Source: Candidatus Aminicenantota bacterium (GTDB lineage: Bacteria > Acidobacteriota > Aminicenantia > Aminicenantales > Saccharicenantaceae). Taken from it: 64,000 nucleotides of DNA. The translations under genes were made by a program, and so were the position numbers. Below are positions 17,651 through 27,300 of this stretch, piece after piece (position 1 is the stretch's first letter; every line of letters begins with the position of its first letter). The DNA is taken from contig JACIYI010000001.1 in NCBI GenBank assembly GCA_014360005.1, positions 230,865 through 294,864 of the forward strand. Reading direction: 5' to 3'. The notes beneath the pieces are model-generated. The model was not told the origin of the DNA, ran no database searches, and was given only the letters and a program-made list of their open reading frames with translations.

Positions 17651-20050
17651 ATGACTGAGTCCCAGGAAAAATCTGAACTCATAAAAAATATACCGCTCAT
17701 CCCGTTGCGGGACCTGGTGGTCTTTCCGGCTACCCTGGTGCCATTTGTGGTCGGACGTCCCTCCTCCATCAAGGCCCTGGAAAAAGCTTATGAGAAGGAC
17801 AAGCTGATCTTCCTGGCCGCCCAGATGGACGCCGGCATAGATAATCCTTTACCCCGTGATATTTACACTATGGGGGTTACGGCCAGGATTATCAGAACGG
17901 CCCGGACTGACGAAAGGAATATGAAAGTAATCGTCGAGGGCCTTAATCGGGCCCGGATTGTGGAGTTCCTGAGCACTTACCCCTATTACCAGATACTGGC
18001 CAAGGTGGTCAAAGAAATCGAGGATAATTCTCCTGAAACCCAGGAATTGCTCAAAAAAGTCCTGGCCCTGTTCGAGGAATACCTGAAGATAAATCAGAAT
18101 GCCAGCCTGGATTCGATCATTCCCGCTCTCCGCGAAAACAGCACCGACCGCATCGCCGACATCATTTCCTCCCATCTCTATCTGCCGCTTGAAGAAAAGC
18201 AAAACCTGCTGGAAACGTTGAACACCAGGGAACGGCTCAACCGGCTGAGGTTCTTGCTCCAGGAATCACTGGTTAATTTTATCGGCCGGGAAACCCCGCC
18301 CGGGACACCCCGGAAAAGAGGAGGGCACAAGGAAGGACAGAGAACCTTCATTCCCGGCGGTCAATTCAAGAAAGAAGAGCAACCGAACGAGATTGAAGAA
18401 CTGAAAAGAAAAGTAGCCGAAGCCCAGATGCCGCCCGATGCCCACGACAAGGCTATGAAGGAAATCGAGCGCCTGGAGACCATGCCCCCGATGTCGGCCG
18501 AAGCCACAGTCAGCCGCAACTACCTGGACTGGCTGATTTCCCTGCCCTGGAACAAGAAATCAAGGGAGAAGAGAGACCTGAAAGAGGCCGAGAGAATCCT
18601 GAACGAAGACCATTATGGTCTGGAAAAGGTCAAGGAAAGAATCCTGGAGTACCTGGCTATCCGGCAGCTGGTTAAGAACCCCAAAGGTGTCATCCTGGCC
18701 TTCATCGGACCGCCGGGTGTCGGCAAGACCTCCCTGGGCAAGTCCATTGCCCGGGCCACCGGGCGGAGATTTGTCCGGCTGTCGCTGGGCGGCGTCAGGG
18801 ATGAGGCTGAAATCCGGGGGCACCGACGCACTTACATCGGGGCCTATCCCGGCCGCATTATCCAGATGATAAAAAGGACTGGCACCAAGAACCCGGTCTT
18901 TTTGCTGGACGAAGTGGATAAAATGAGCATGGATTACCGGGGCGACCCGGCTGCAGCTCTGATGGAAGTCCTGGACCCGGAACAGAACAAAGAATTCCTG
19001 GACCACTACATAGATACCGACTTTGACCTGTCGCAGGTGATGTTCATCGTCACTGCCAATTCCATCGACCCCATTCCAAGGGCCCTGCTGGACAGGATGG
19101 AGGTCATACGGCTGCCCGGCTACACCGAGGACGAGAAGGTCCAGATTGCCAAACAGTTTCTGATTCCCAAGCAGCTTAAAGCCCATGGCCTGACCGCCAA
19201 AAACCTGGAATTCACCGAACAGGCCATCTTGAAAATCATAAGGGACTACACCCGGGAAGCCGGGGTCAGAAACCTGGAGCGGGAAATCACTTCCATCTGT
19301 CGCAAGACGGTTAAAAAGGTGGTGACCAGGGGCAAGGATTACCACGAAAAATTGACCCCTAAAGCGGTGGAAAATTACCTGGGCATCCCCAAGTTCCGCC
19401 GGCTGGAAATCGACCGCCAGGATGAGGTCGGCGTGGCTCTGGGTATGGCCTGGACCGAATTCGGTGGAGAGCTGCTGACCTTTGAAGCCACCAAAATCCA
19501 GGGCAAAGGCAACCTGATGCTCACCGGGCACCTGGGTGAAATCATGCAGGAATCAGCCCAGGCAGCTTACAGCTATGTCCGGCATAAGCTATATGAGCTG
19601 AATATGGGGAAAGAGCTGGAGAAAAATTTTGATATCCATATCCACGTCCCGGAGGGGGCCACTCCCAAGGAAGGCCCTTCAGCCGGAATTACCATCGCCA
19701 CGGCCATCATCTCGCTTCTGACGGGTATCCCGGTCAGCAAGAAAGTAGCCATGAGCGGTGAAATCACCCTGAGGGGCAAGGTTCTGCCGGTGGGAGGCAT
19801 TAAGGAGAAGCTGCTGGCCGCCTTCAGGGAAGGCATAACTGAAGTCATCCTGCCGGTTGACAACCGGCCCGACCTGAAGGACCTGCCCAAGAAATTGAAG
19901 CAGAACCTGGAAGTTCATCTGGTGGAGAATATGGACCAGGTGCTCAAAATCGCTTTGACTGCAGAACTGGAAGCCAGACCAGCGGCCAAGGAACTGGAGC
20001 AAAAGGAGCAGCCGCCGGCCGCAGCCAAAGAACCGGAAATGACCAACTGA
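17651..20050 (+). CDS. lon: ATP-dependent protease Lon
   Basis: Lon is a soluble AAA+ protease degrading damaged and regulatory proteins. The 799-residue protein has the N-terminal LAN domain (IPLIPLRDLVVFPATLVPF), AAA+ module with Walker A GPPGVGKTSLG and Walker B VFLLDEVDKM, and the protease domain with catalytic Ser677 (PKEGPSAG) and Lys720 (GGIKEK). The coiled-coil linker before the AAA domain is unusual: the near-universal QREYYLREQLKAIQKELG is replaced by GQRTFIPGGQFKKEE with a Pro/Gly/Arg-rich stretch before it. Length is otherwise normal. It follows the clpP relic; no clpX is present between tig and lon. Confidence 0.95.
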   Translation: MTESQEKSELIKNIPLIPLRDLVVFPATLVPFVVGRPSSIKALEKAYEKDKLIFLAAQMDAGIDNPLPRDIYTMGVTARIIRTARTDERNMKVIVEGLNRARIVEFLSTYPYYQILAKVVKEIEDNSPETQELLKKVLALFEEYLKINQNASLDSIIPALRENSTDRIADIISSHLYLPLEEKQNLLETLNTRERLNRLRFLLQESLVNFIGRETPPGTPRKRGGHKEGQRTFIPGGQFKKEEQPNEIEELKRKVAEAQMPPDAHDKAMKEIERLETMPPMSAEATVSRNYLDWLISLPWNKKSREKRDLKEAERILNEDHYGLEKVKERILEYLAIRQLVKNPKGVILAFIGPPGVGKTSLGKSIARATGRRFVRLSLGGVRDEAEIRGHRRTYIGAYPGRIIQMIKRTGTKNPVFLLDEVDKMSMDYRGDPAAALMEVLDPEQNKEFLDHYIDTDFDLSQVMFIVTANSIDPIPRALLDRMEVIRLPGYTEDEKVQIAKQFLIPKQLKAHGLTAKNLEFTEQAILKIIRDYTREAGVRNLEREITSICRKTVKKVVTRGKDYHEKLTPKAVENYLGIPKFRRLEIDRQDEVGVALGMAWTEFGGELLTFEATKIQGKGNLMLTGHLGEIMQESAQAAYSYVRHKLYELNMGKELEKNFDIHIHVPEGATPKEGPSAGITIATAIISLLTGIPVSKKVAMSGEITLRGKVLPVGGIKEKLLAAFREGITEVILPVDNRPDLKDLPKKLKQNLEVHLVENMDQVLKIALTAELEARPAAKELEQKEQPPAAAKEPEMTN

Positions 20051-20122
20051 GGATAAGCTGCAAAACAATTCAGGTTTAATTCCTCAAGATAAATTAAAAA
20101 ATTAAATTGTGAGGTAGGAGCA

Positions 20123-21403
20123 ATGAAAGAATATAGTCTGATCGACCTGGAGGAAAAAGAATTATCCGGCCTGAAGAAAATCGCCAATTCCCTGGGCCTG
20201 GAAGAAGAAGAAATGGAAAATGTCAGCCGTCATCACCTGATTTTCAAGATTTTGGAAGCCCAGGCCAAGAAACAGGGCATGCTGTTTTCCGAAGGGGTGC
20301 TGGAATGCCTGGAGGACGGCTTCGGTTTCCTGCGGGCTCCGGAATTCAGTTACCTGCCGAGCCCTGATGATATTTACGTCTCGCCCTCCCAGATTCGGAA
20401 ATTCCAGCTCAGAACCGGCGATACCATCTCAGGTGTGGTCAGACCGCCCAAGAACGGGGAAAAATACTTTGCCCTGATTAAGATAGAAGCCATAAACTTT
20501 CTGCATCCAGACGTGGTCCTGGACGCCAGGAGAAACGTGCAGTTTGAGCAGCTGACCCCGGTTTATCCCTTTGAGCTGATAAAACTCCAGGATGGCAACC
20601 CCAAGAATATGAACGCCCGGGTGATGGAGCTGCTGACCCCGATAGGGAAGGGGCAGAGAGGTTTGATTGTCTCCCCGCCCCGGGCCGGCAAGACCACCCT
20701 GCTCAAGACCATAGCCAAATCCATAGAAAAGAATCACCCGGAGATCTTCCTGATAGTGCTGCTGGTGGCCGAGAGACCGGAAGAAGTCACCGACTTCAGG
20801 AGAAGCGTAAACGGTGAGGTAGTGGCCTCCACTTTTGATGAGCCGCCCACTCGCAACGTCCAGGTGGCTAACATTGTCCTGGAAAAAGCAAAGAGACTGG
20901 TAGAATTGAAGCGCGATGTGGTCATCCTGCTGGATTCCATCACCAGACTGGCCCGGGCCCATAACGCCATCGTCCCGCCCTCGGGCAAGGTTCTATCGGG
21001 CGGTATTGACGCCAATGCCCTCAACAAACCGAAAAAGTTCTTCGGTTCAGCCCGAAAGATTGAAGAAGGCGGTAGCCTGACCATCGTGGCCACGGCCCTG
21101 GTGGACACCGGCAGCCGGATGGACGACGTCATCTTTGAAGAATTCAAGGGTACCGGCAACATGGAAATCAACCTTGACCGCCGGCTGGTTGACAAGAGAA
21201 TCTTCCCGGCCATTGACATCAGCCGTTCTGGAACCAGAAAAGAAGAACTACTCATTGGCGACAAGGACCTAAACCGGGTCTGGATTCTGCGTAAAATCCT
21301 CAGCCAGCTCAATGAAGTTGAAGCCATGGAGCTACTGCTGGAAAAACTGTCCAAGACCAAGACCAACGGCGAATTCCTGGATGCCATGAGCAAAGGCCTG
21401 TAA
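20123..21403 (+). CDS. rho: Transcription termination factor Rho
   Basis: Rho is the hexameric RNA helicase that terminates transcription. The 426-residue protein has the N-terminal helical part, the cold-shock-like RNA-binding domain ([22 protein letters not shown]; the motif [18 protein letters not shown]), Walker [12 protein letters not shown], Walker [17 protein letters not shown], the Q loop [14 protein letters not shown], and the R loop [20 protein letters not shown]. Length is typical of a Rho without an insertion. A weak inverted repeat AAGCCT/AGGCTT lies directly at the stop (21402-21419) without a T-run. Confidence 0.97.
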   Translation: MKEYSLIDLEEKELSGLKKIANSLGLEEEEMENVSRHHLIFKILEAQAKKQGMLFSEGVLECLEDGFGFLRAPEFSYLPSPDDIYVSPSQIRKFQLRTGDTISGVVRPPKNGEKYFALIKIEAINFLHPDVVLDARRNVQFEQLTPVYPFELIKLQDGNPKNMNARVMELLTPIGKGQRGLIVSPPRAGKTTLLKTIAKSIEKNHPEIFLIVLLVAERPEEVTDFRRSVNGEVVASTFDEPPTRNVQVANIVLEKAKRLVELKRDVVILLDSITRLARAHNAIVPPSGKVLSGGIDANALNKPKKFFGSARKIEEGGSLTIVATALVDTGSRMDDVIFEEFKGTGNMEINLDRRLVDKRIFPAIDISRSGTRKEELLIGDKDLNRVWILRKILSQLNEVEAMELLLEKLSKTKTNGEFLDAMSKGL

Positions 21404-22456
21404 GCCTGTAAGAAGGCTTAAAGCGCCGCCAGAAATCATTAAGAATCCGGTCTGTAGCTATGGCTGAAAGCCCCTAATCTGAGCTGTCAAGCCCCGACCC
21501 GGAATGCTGAGCCAAGCTGAGCGTGATATTCTATCTGCTGATCTTTAACCGCACCTGGCGACCAGGAAGCTGGAAAGGTGTAGATAATTCACAGGCCAGC
21601 GGTTTCTGGTTCGCGGCAAATAATGTAATGACAATTGACCTGCTTATTTTAAATTCAGCCCTGTCTTTTTATAAGTGCTGGTAATTTTCCTGGTATCAAT
21701 TAATTTTGATTTCTGATAACTTACTGATAAAGTATTAATTACATACAGTTGAGACCTGCCTTTTGCCCGGGTAGTGGCCTTATCCATTCAAAAATATCTT
21801 GGGAAGCGCAGGCCGTACAGGCTCTTGCTCTTGCCACAAACCTTGACAGAACGGCATGTGTCAGAAGCCAGCCTCGAAGATAAGATATTGATATTAAATA
21901 ATTTAAGTGTATTATATTGATAATAAATAATTTACAAGACCTGGGATGCTGGCATCCTAATTATCAGTAACCTTATTTAAGATTTAAGCCAGGATCGGAT
22001 TAACTCCAGCTTACTGGAAAAGCCCTGGAACTGGAGAGGTGCCTGAAGACACTTAGGCTTAAAAATTTGGCAGGGGAGACCTGCCCTTAAAAAACCCTGG
22101 AAAAGCTAAGTGGAACCGTAATCAGCCAGGTATAAGCCAGCTAAGACTTTGGAAATCGGCAGACATTAACGAAAGCCTTAAGACCGCGGACAGGTCCGTT
22201 TGGATTGAGCCAGAGAATTAAGTGAGAATATAGCCGCGTTCCGGTTCGGGCTTTATGAAATAAGCGGTTACCGCCAATATCTCAGAGACTGTTAATAATA
22301 TAAGCGCCAGAATTTGCTACCATAAACAGACGGGAACAGGTCGGCCACCTTATTATTTTTCCACAGTTGCCTAAAAGTCGGTCAAAATAGAAATCAACAG
22401 AATTAACAAGGCGCTAACTTATAGAAAAATAATATGTTAATGATCAGACAGATATA
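21404..22456. other. A+T-rich gene-free region between rho and the dif site
   Basis: This is the longest non-coding stretch in the window. It has many stops in all frames, no open frame of 60 codons, and a visibly lower G+C than the genes. It contains the 18-base direct repeats at 21888-21934, a perfect inverted repeat GGATGC/GCATCC (21944-21957) and a 6-base stem GGCAGG/CCTGCC (22069-22085). I found no tRNA, tmRNA, RNase P RNA or SRP RNA signature. It separates two convergent gene blocks and leads into the dif-like site. Confidence 0.7.
21888..21934. repeat. Two A+T-only-like 18-base direct repeats
   Basis: TTGATATTAAATAATTTA (21888-21905) and TTGATAATAAATAATTTA (21917-21934) differ at one position and are spaced 29 bases apart, start to start. 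The two copies lie on adjacent faces of about three helical turns. They could be protein-binding repeats or simple sequence drift. Confidence 0.6.
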
Positions 22457-22484
22457 GTGTCGCATAAGTTATATTATGTAAACT
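22457..22484 (+). other. dif: Probable chromosome dimer resolution site dif (XerC/XerD)
   Basis: The 28-base site has the 11-6-11 layout of dif. The left arm GTGTCGCATAA (22457-22467) matches 8 of 11 of the E. coli XerC arm and keeps its inner CGCATAA. The spacer is GTTATA. The right arm TTATGTAAACT (22474-22484) is identical to the XerD-type arm of B. subtilis dif and 9 of 11 to E. coli. In total 21 of 28 bases match E. coli dif. It sits in a gene-free gap where genes on both sides point inward, as expected at a terminus. XerC/XerD genes are not in the window. Confidence 0.82.
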
Positions 22485-22523
22485 AATATCAGGGCCGGGG
22501 TAATGATTTCAAAGATGGCTGTC

Positions 22524-23417
22524 TTATTCTTGCGGACCAGGGTCTCCCTTTGGCTTCGAAGGGGCTTTTTTTGAGGCAGCTTCTTCCCTGAGCTGTCTAA
22601 TAACATCTTCCAGAATCTTTATCAATTCCTGCCGGGTCACGACCTCTTTCTTAAACTCTATTCTCAGCCTGAAATTTTTATTTTCTTTAGGGACGAAATT
22701 AAAAATAAAATATTTTGGTTTTTCTTTTTCTTCTTTTTCCTTAAATAACTTGGTCAAATCCCTGGTATCCGTCCTGGTAAGCTTCCTTTCAATGATCTGG
22801 TCAACAACTCTGGTCATCGTTTCTTGATTTTCTATCTTGGCAATTTCAATTATAGTACTCCGGCTGGTTATTCCTGCAGCTTTTAGTTTTTCTCGTAGCG
22901 TTAACGGGATGCGGCTAACCGAAATAATTTCCGTAATAGTGGACCTGGCTTTGCCAATCTTATTGGCGACTTCCTGATGACTGTAGCCATAAAGACTCAT
23001 CAGAGCCTTAAGGCCGTCAGCTTCCTCAAATATATCCAGGTCCTTACGCTGTAAGTTCTCAATGAGGCTTATTTCCATGGCTTCCTGGTCGTCTACGACC
23101 ATTTCTATACAGGGAATTTCTTTAAGACCCAGGTTTCGGGAAGCCACGAAGCGTCTTTCACCGGCAATTATTTCAAATTTTTCACCTTTGGGTCGGACTA
23201 TGATCGGCTCCAACACCCCCTTAGCCTTGATAGAATCCATAAGCTCCTGGATATCTCCCAGCTCGCTTCTGGGCTGCCGCGGGTTGGGCTCAATTCGGTC
23301 AAGCGGAATCATCCTGATTCTGGGTGCAGAAGTTTTGGAGGCTATTAATTCAACAAAGTGGGGGTCATGCCTCATTATTAAATTATCGGGTAAACCAGAT
23401 TTTTTAGTTTTTTGCAC
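22524..23417 (-). CDS. parB: Chromosome partitioning protein ParB
   Basis: ParB binds parS sites, spreads on DNA using CTP and works with ParA. The 297-residue protein has the N-terminal domain with IPLDRIEPNPRQPR (about 37-50), GERRFVASRNLGL carrying the CTP-binding GERR box (about 90-102), LIENLQRKDLD, and the helix-turn-helix YSHQEVANKIGKARSTITE (about 143-161). The C-terminal part is Lys/Glu-rich and ends in an Ala/Lys/Pro tail; the dimerisation domain is not obvious by eye. It overlaps the end of parA by 14 bases and ends 40 bases from the dif-like site. Confidence 0.92.
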   Translation of the reverse strand: MQKTKKSGLPDNLIMRHDPHFVELIASKTSAPRIRMIPLDRIEPNPRQPRSELGDIQELMDSIKAKGVLEPIIVRPKGEKFEIIAGERRFVASRNLGLKEIPCIEMVVDDQEAMEISLIENLQRKDLDIFEEADGLKALMSLYGYSHQEVANKIGKARSTITEIISVSRIPLTLREKLKAAGITSRSTIIEIAKIENQETMTRVVDQIIERKLTRTDTRDLTKLFKEKEEKEKPKYFIFNFVPKENKNFRLRIEFKKEVVTRQELIKILEDVIRQLREEAASKKAPSKPKGDPGPQE

Positions 23418-24168
23418 GTTCGATTAACTCCTCTGCCACGGATTTATACTGAATAGCCCCTATAGATTCAGGGGCAAAAGTAAAGATGCTCTCTTTGTAA
23501 GCTGGACTTTCTTCCAGCTTGACGCTTTTAGAAATATATGTCTTAAAAACCTTGTCCCCGAAAACTTCTATAATCCGGTCCACTACATCTTTAGAGATAT
23601 TGGTGCGGCGATCGTGAAGCGTGATGATCACCCCGAGAATCTCCAGGTCGGGATTGGCAATTCTCTTAACCTTTTCAATCGTTTCCAGCAGGTCGTCGGT
23701 GCCTTCAAGACATAGATATGAGGACTGTATCGGAATCAAGATATGACTGGCCGCTACTAGGGCGTTCAGGGTTATCAGGCCAAGGGTTGGCGGTGTGTCT
23801 ATGAAAATATAATCATAATGGTCTCTGACCAGGTTAATGGCATCTCGCAGCCTGTAATGACCATCAAATTCGCCTATCAAGGCCGGCTCTAGCTTGGCCA
23901 TAGAAATTCGGCTTATGGCCACGTCCAGCCCGGGAATGTTGCTTTTAACGATAATGTCGCTGATTTTCATATTCTTATCCATAAGGACATCGAATAAAGA
24001 CTTGGGCACCTGGTGAGGATTATTAACAATCGAAATAGTGCTATGAGCCTGGGGGTCCATATCCACCAGCAACACCCGATACCCCATCAGAGCCAGGGCA
24101 GCCGAAACGTTAATGCAGGTGGTGGTCTTCCCCACCCCACCTTTTTGATTGGTAACAGCGATGATCAA
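23404..24168 (-). CDS. parA: Chromosome partitioning ATPase ParA (Soj type)
   Basis: ParA is a Walker-type ATPase that positions chromosomes through ParB-parS. The protein begins IIAVTNQKGGVGKTTTCINVSAALA with the deviant Walker A motif, and continues with VDMDPQAHST and FIDTPPTLGLITLNAL. Its roughly 254 residues fit the small Soj class without an N-terminal DNA-binding domain. I start at the TTG at 24168, which sits six bases after GGAGG. The upstream ATG at 24207 would lie ahead of the predicted -10 element. parA and parB are overlapping and form one unit. Confidence 0.92.
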   Translation of the reverse strand: MIIAVTNQKGGVGKTTTCINVSAALALMGYRVLLVDMDPQAHSTISIVNNPHQVPKSLFDVLMDKNMKISDIIVKSNIPGLDVAISRISMAKLEPALIGEFDGHYRLRDAINLVRDHYDYIFIDTPPTLGLITLNALVAASHILIPIQSSYLCLEGTDDLLETIEKVKRIANPDLEILGVIITLHDRRTNISKDVVDRIIEVFGDKVFKTYISKSVKLEESPAYKESIFTFAPESIGAIQYKSVAEELIERAKN

Positions 24169-24198
24169 GTTAATCCTCCGCTGGAAATCCTTATAACA

Positions 24199-24227
24199 TA
24201 TATACAAAAAAAGAATAAAAATTACAA
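24199..24227 (-). promoter_or_regulatory. Candidate parAB promoter
   Basis: On the minus strand TTGTAA (24227-24222), a 17-base T-rich spacer and TATATA (24204-24199) form a plausible promoter. It puts the transcript start about 24 bases before the TTG start of parA and leaves room for its GGAGG. Confidence 0.5.
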
Positions 24228-24253
24228 GATATTTTTACAAAAAATTAAAACTC

Positions 24254-24269
24254 TGTCGGCCGGCCGACA
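24254..24269. other. Perfect 16-base palindrome between the VPS10-like gene and parA
   Basis: TGTCGGCCGGCCGACA is a perfect 16-base palindrome in a very A+T-rich gap. On the minus strand it is followed by GAGTTTTAATTTTTT, so it may form the terminator of the upstream VPS10-like gene. Alternatively, its length and TGT/ACA ends resemble a parS-type palindrome placed beside parAB. I cannot choose between these from sequence alone. Confidence 0.6.
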
Positions 24270-24316
24270 TATCTATAAGTAATTGATTATAAATAAAATA
24301 TAATTTTCTTTGATTT

Positions 24317-27300
24317 TTAGTTATCCTGCTCTATTAAGGCCGGTTTTCGAATAACAGTCAACCGGCTGGATTCAAGGAATTTATTGAATTCTTCCAGATC
24401 TCTTTTTATGAACTCGTTCAGCCGGGCTGTTCTCTCTTTAACCAGTTCTTGTATTTCCGCCGCCTGCTGGATTTCGCTGGCTGTCGGCCCAGCCGGAAAC
24501 CCGGCAATTCCCTGAATCAGAGAAATAAGCCTGAGGTTGACAGGACCGCGCAAAAACTTCTGGTACGGCATCGACAAACCAAGCAGGGTTCCTTGGGTTT
24601 GGAAGATATCACTCACAACATTAAGGGCTTCTTCAAATTGTCTATATTTTTTTTCGGCTTCGTTTTTTGCGCTTGGCTCCTGGATAAGGCCAATTTCGCT
24701 GCGAGTCTTTTCCAGAGCTCTGGTGATGTTCCTGACGGCAGCTACCCCTCTGGCATAAGCATTGTTAGTTTTATTCAGCTCAGCAACTACCTGGTACTGT
24801 TTTTTGAGGCCTTCAGTGTCCAGCTCAAACCTGGGGTCGGGCAGAACCCTGATCTGACCCTTGTATTCTTTCTCTCCTACCTTAATGGAGAAGACATAAT
24901 TCCCGGGAAGGACACTGCACATAACATTCATTAGGCCGGTGGGCACAGGCCTGTCCCCGGCCGCTGACCTGGGCATGAACTGGAGATTCCAGTTAGTGCG
25001 GTTGAGGCCGGCCTTCTTTTGCAGTGGTAGCTCAATCACCAGGTCCTGGTTTTCATCAAATATCTTAATCCTCAGGTCTCCGCTCAAATCCTTCTTAACA
25101 AAATAGGTCAGACCGGCTCCGGGCGTCGGGTTCTTGGCGCTGAACCCGGGCGAAGAATAAAAATCTCCCCTGGCCGCGGTAAATAAAAGGTAGGCCGGCC
25201 TTGACTTGAAAAGATAAAAATCAGAATCGAACATCTCCGGTCCGGCATCACTAAGGTAGCAGATATCATCGAGTATCCAGATACCGCGGCCATGAGTCCC
25301 GATAATCAGGTCGTTTTCCCTGGGCTGAATGGCGATATCATGCACGGCTACCGTGGGTAAATTAGTGCCATGAATTTTAATCCAACTTAACCCAGAGTTA
25401 TAAGATGCATAAATTCCGAATTCTGTTCCAACCAACAGTAAACTCTTATTCCGGGGATGTTCTCTAATAACATGGACCCAGCCAAAGTCCGGCAAATCTG
25501 ACCTGATAGCCTTCCAGGTCCGGCCGGCATCGGTTGTCTTATAAATATATGGCTGATAGTCGTCGCTCCGGTGGTTATCGAAGGCCAGGTAAGCCGTCCC
25601 GGACTCAAAATGTGAAGCCTCTATCCGGCTGCACCAGGAATTTTTAGGCAATCCCGGGATGTTCTTGGTGACGTTAGTCCAGCTCTGGCCGCCGTCCAGG
25701 GAAACCTGGACCTGGCCGTCGTCGGTACCACACCACAGCAGCCCGGCCCTGACTGGAGATTCGGCTATGGCTGTAATGGTGCAGTGGACCTCAGCCCCGC
25801 TGTTCTCCACGGTTATCGGGCCCACCCCGTCGACCTGCTTTTTGGGGTCGTTGGTGGTCAGGTCCGGGCTGATTCTTTCCCAGGAATAGCCGCCGTCCCT
25901 GGACCGGAACAGGAAATTGCCGGCGCAATAAATGAGATTATTATCATGGGGTGAGATGAGAATCGGGGCATTCCAGTTGAAACGGTAAGGTGGCTCGTTC
26001 AGGGGAGCTTCCGGGCGCAGCCCTTTTCCCAGACCGTGCCTCAGGTCCTTTTTCACCAGGCCATTGTTCTGAGAATTACAGTAGACGATGAAGTTATTCT
26101 TGGGGTCTGGCCTGACGAAAAATCCGTCTCCCGCGTTGATGAATTCCCAGTGCTCATTCAGGATGCCCCGGCTATCCAGCGAATGGGAAGGGCCACCCCA
26201 GCAGCCGTTATCCTGGAGTCCGCAATACACTTTGTAGGGCAGACTGAAATCAAAGCCCACCTGGTAGACTTCGGCGGCGTCGATGGATGTGACCGGCAAC
26301 CAGGTTTTGCCGCCGTCATAGGTTATATCTATCCCACCGTCGTTTCCGTCAATCAGGTGGAGCGGGTTGGAGGGGTCAACCCAGAGGGCATGGTGGTCGG
26401 GATGGGTCCCCTGCCCTATCGCCCGAAATTTCTGCCCCATGTCGTTGGAAACATAAAGCCCGGTCGATTGAACGTAAATCGTCCGGTCATCGGACGGGTC
26501 AACGTAAATTTGACTGTAATAGAAGGGCCGGTTGTTAACATTTTTATAGGTTTTGGCCTCAGCTGTCCTTTTCCAGGTCTGCCCATAATCTTCCGAGCGC
26601 CAGATACCCGGGTCCTGGTGTTCAATCAGGGCGTAGACTACACCCGGCTTGCTCCTGGCCACGGCCAGCCCGATCCGGCCCAGGAGTCCTTCCGGTAGGT
26701 CCTGTTTCAGCCGGGTCCAGCTCTGACCCCCGTCACCGGACTTATAGAGGCCGCTGCCCGGTCCGCCGCTGGTCATATGGTAGGGAGACCTTCGATGTTC
26801 GTAGGCCGCAGCATACAGAATCTGGGAATCCTGGGGGTCCACTTCCAGGTCGCAAAAACCTGTATTTTCATTAACATAGAGCACTTTTTGCCAGGTTTTG
26901 CCGCCGTCAATGGTCTTGTAGATTCCCCTCTCGGTATTTGGACCCCAGAGGTGGCCCATGGCCGCCACGTAGACAATATTGGGGTCCCCGCGGCTGATGA
27001 TTATCCGGCTGATATGGCGGGTGTCCTTAAGGCCCAGGTTAGTCCAGGTCTTCCCGCCGTCCACGGACTTGTAGACTCCGTCACCAACGGTTACCGAATT
27101 CCGGCTGGTGCTCTCTCCAGTTCCGACCCAGACGATATTCGGCGAAGACTGAGCCACGGCCACCGCTCCTACCGAGACCGTGGCTTGGCGGTAGAAAACC
27201 GGGAACCAGGTTATTCCATTGTTCTCCGATTTCCACAGTCCGCTGGGACCAACGGCGGCGTAGATAATCCAGGGCTGTCTTTCGACCACGTCCAGGTCGA

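Noticed and set aside
21402..21419. Intrinsic terminator right after rho
   Set aside because: The AAGCCT/AGGCTT stem exists but no T-run follows.
21860..22400. Origin of replication candidate (A+T-rich, next to parAB, TTTTCCACA near 22359)
   Set aside because: Only one near-DnaA box (one mismatch) was seen, genes point towards the region rather than away, and a dif-like site follows. It fits a terminus better.
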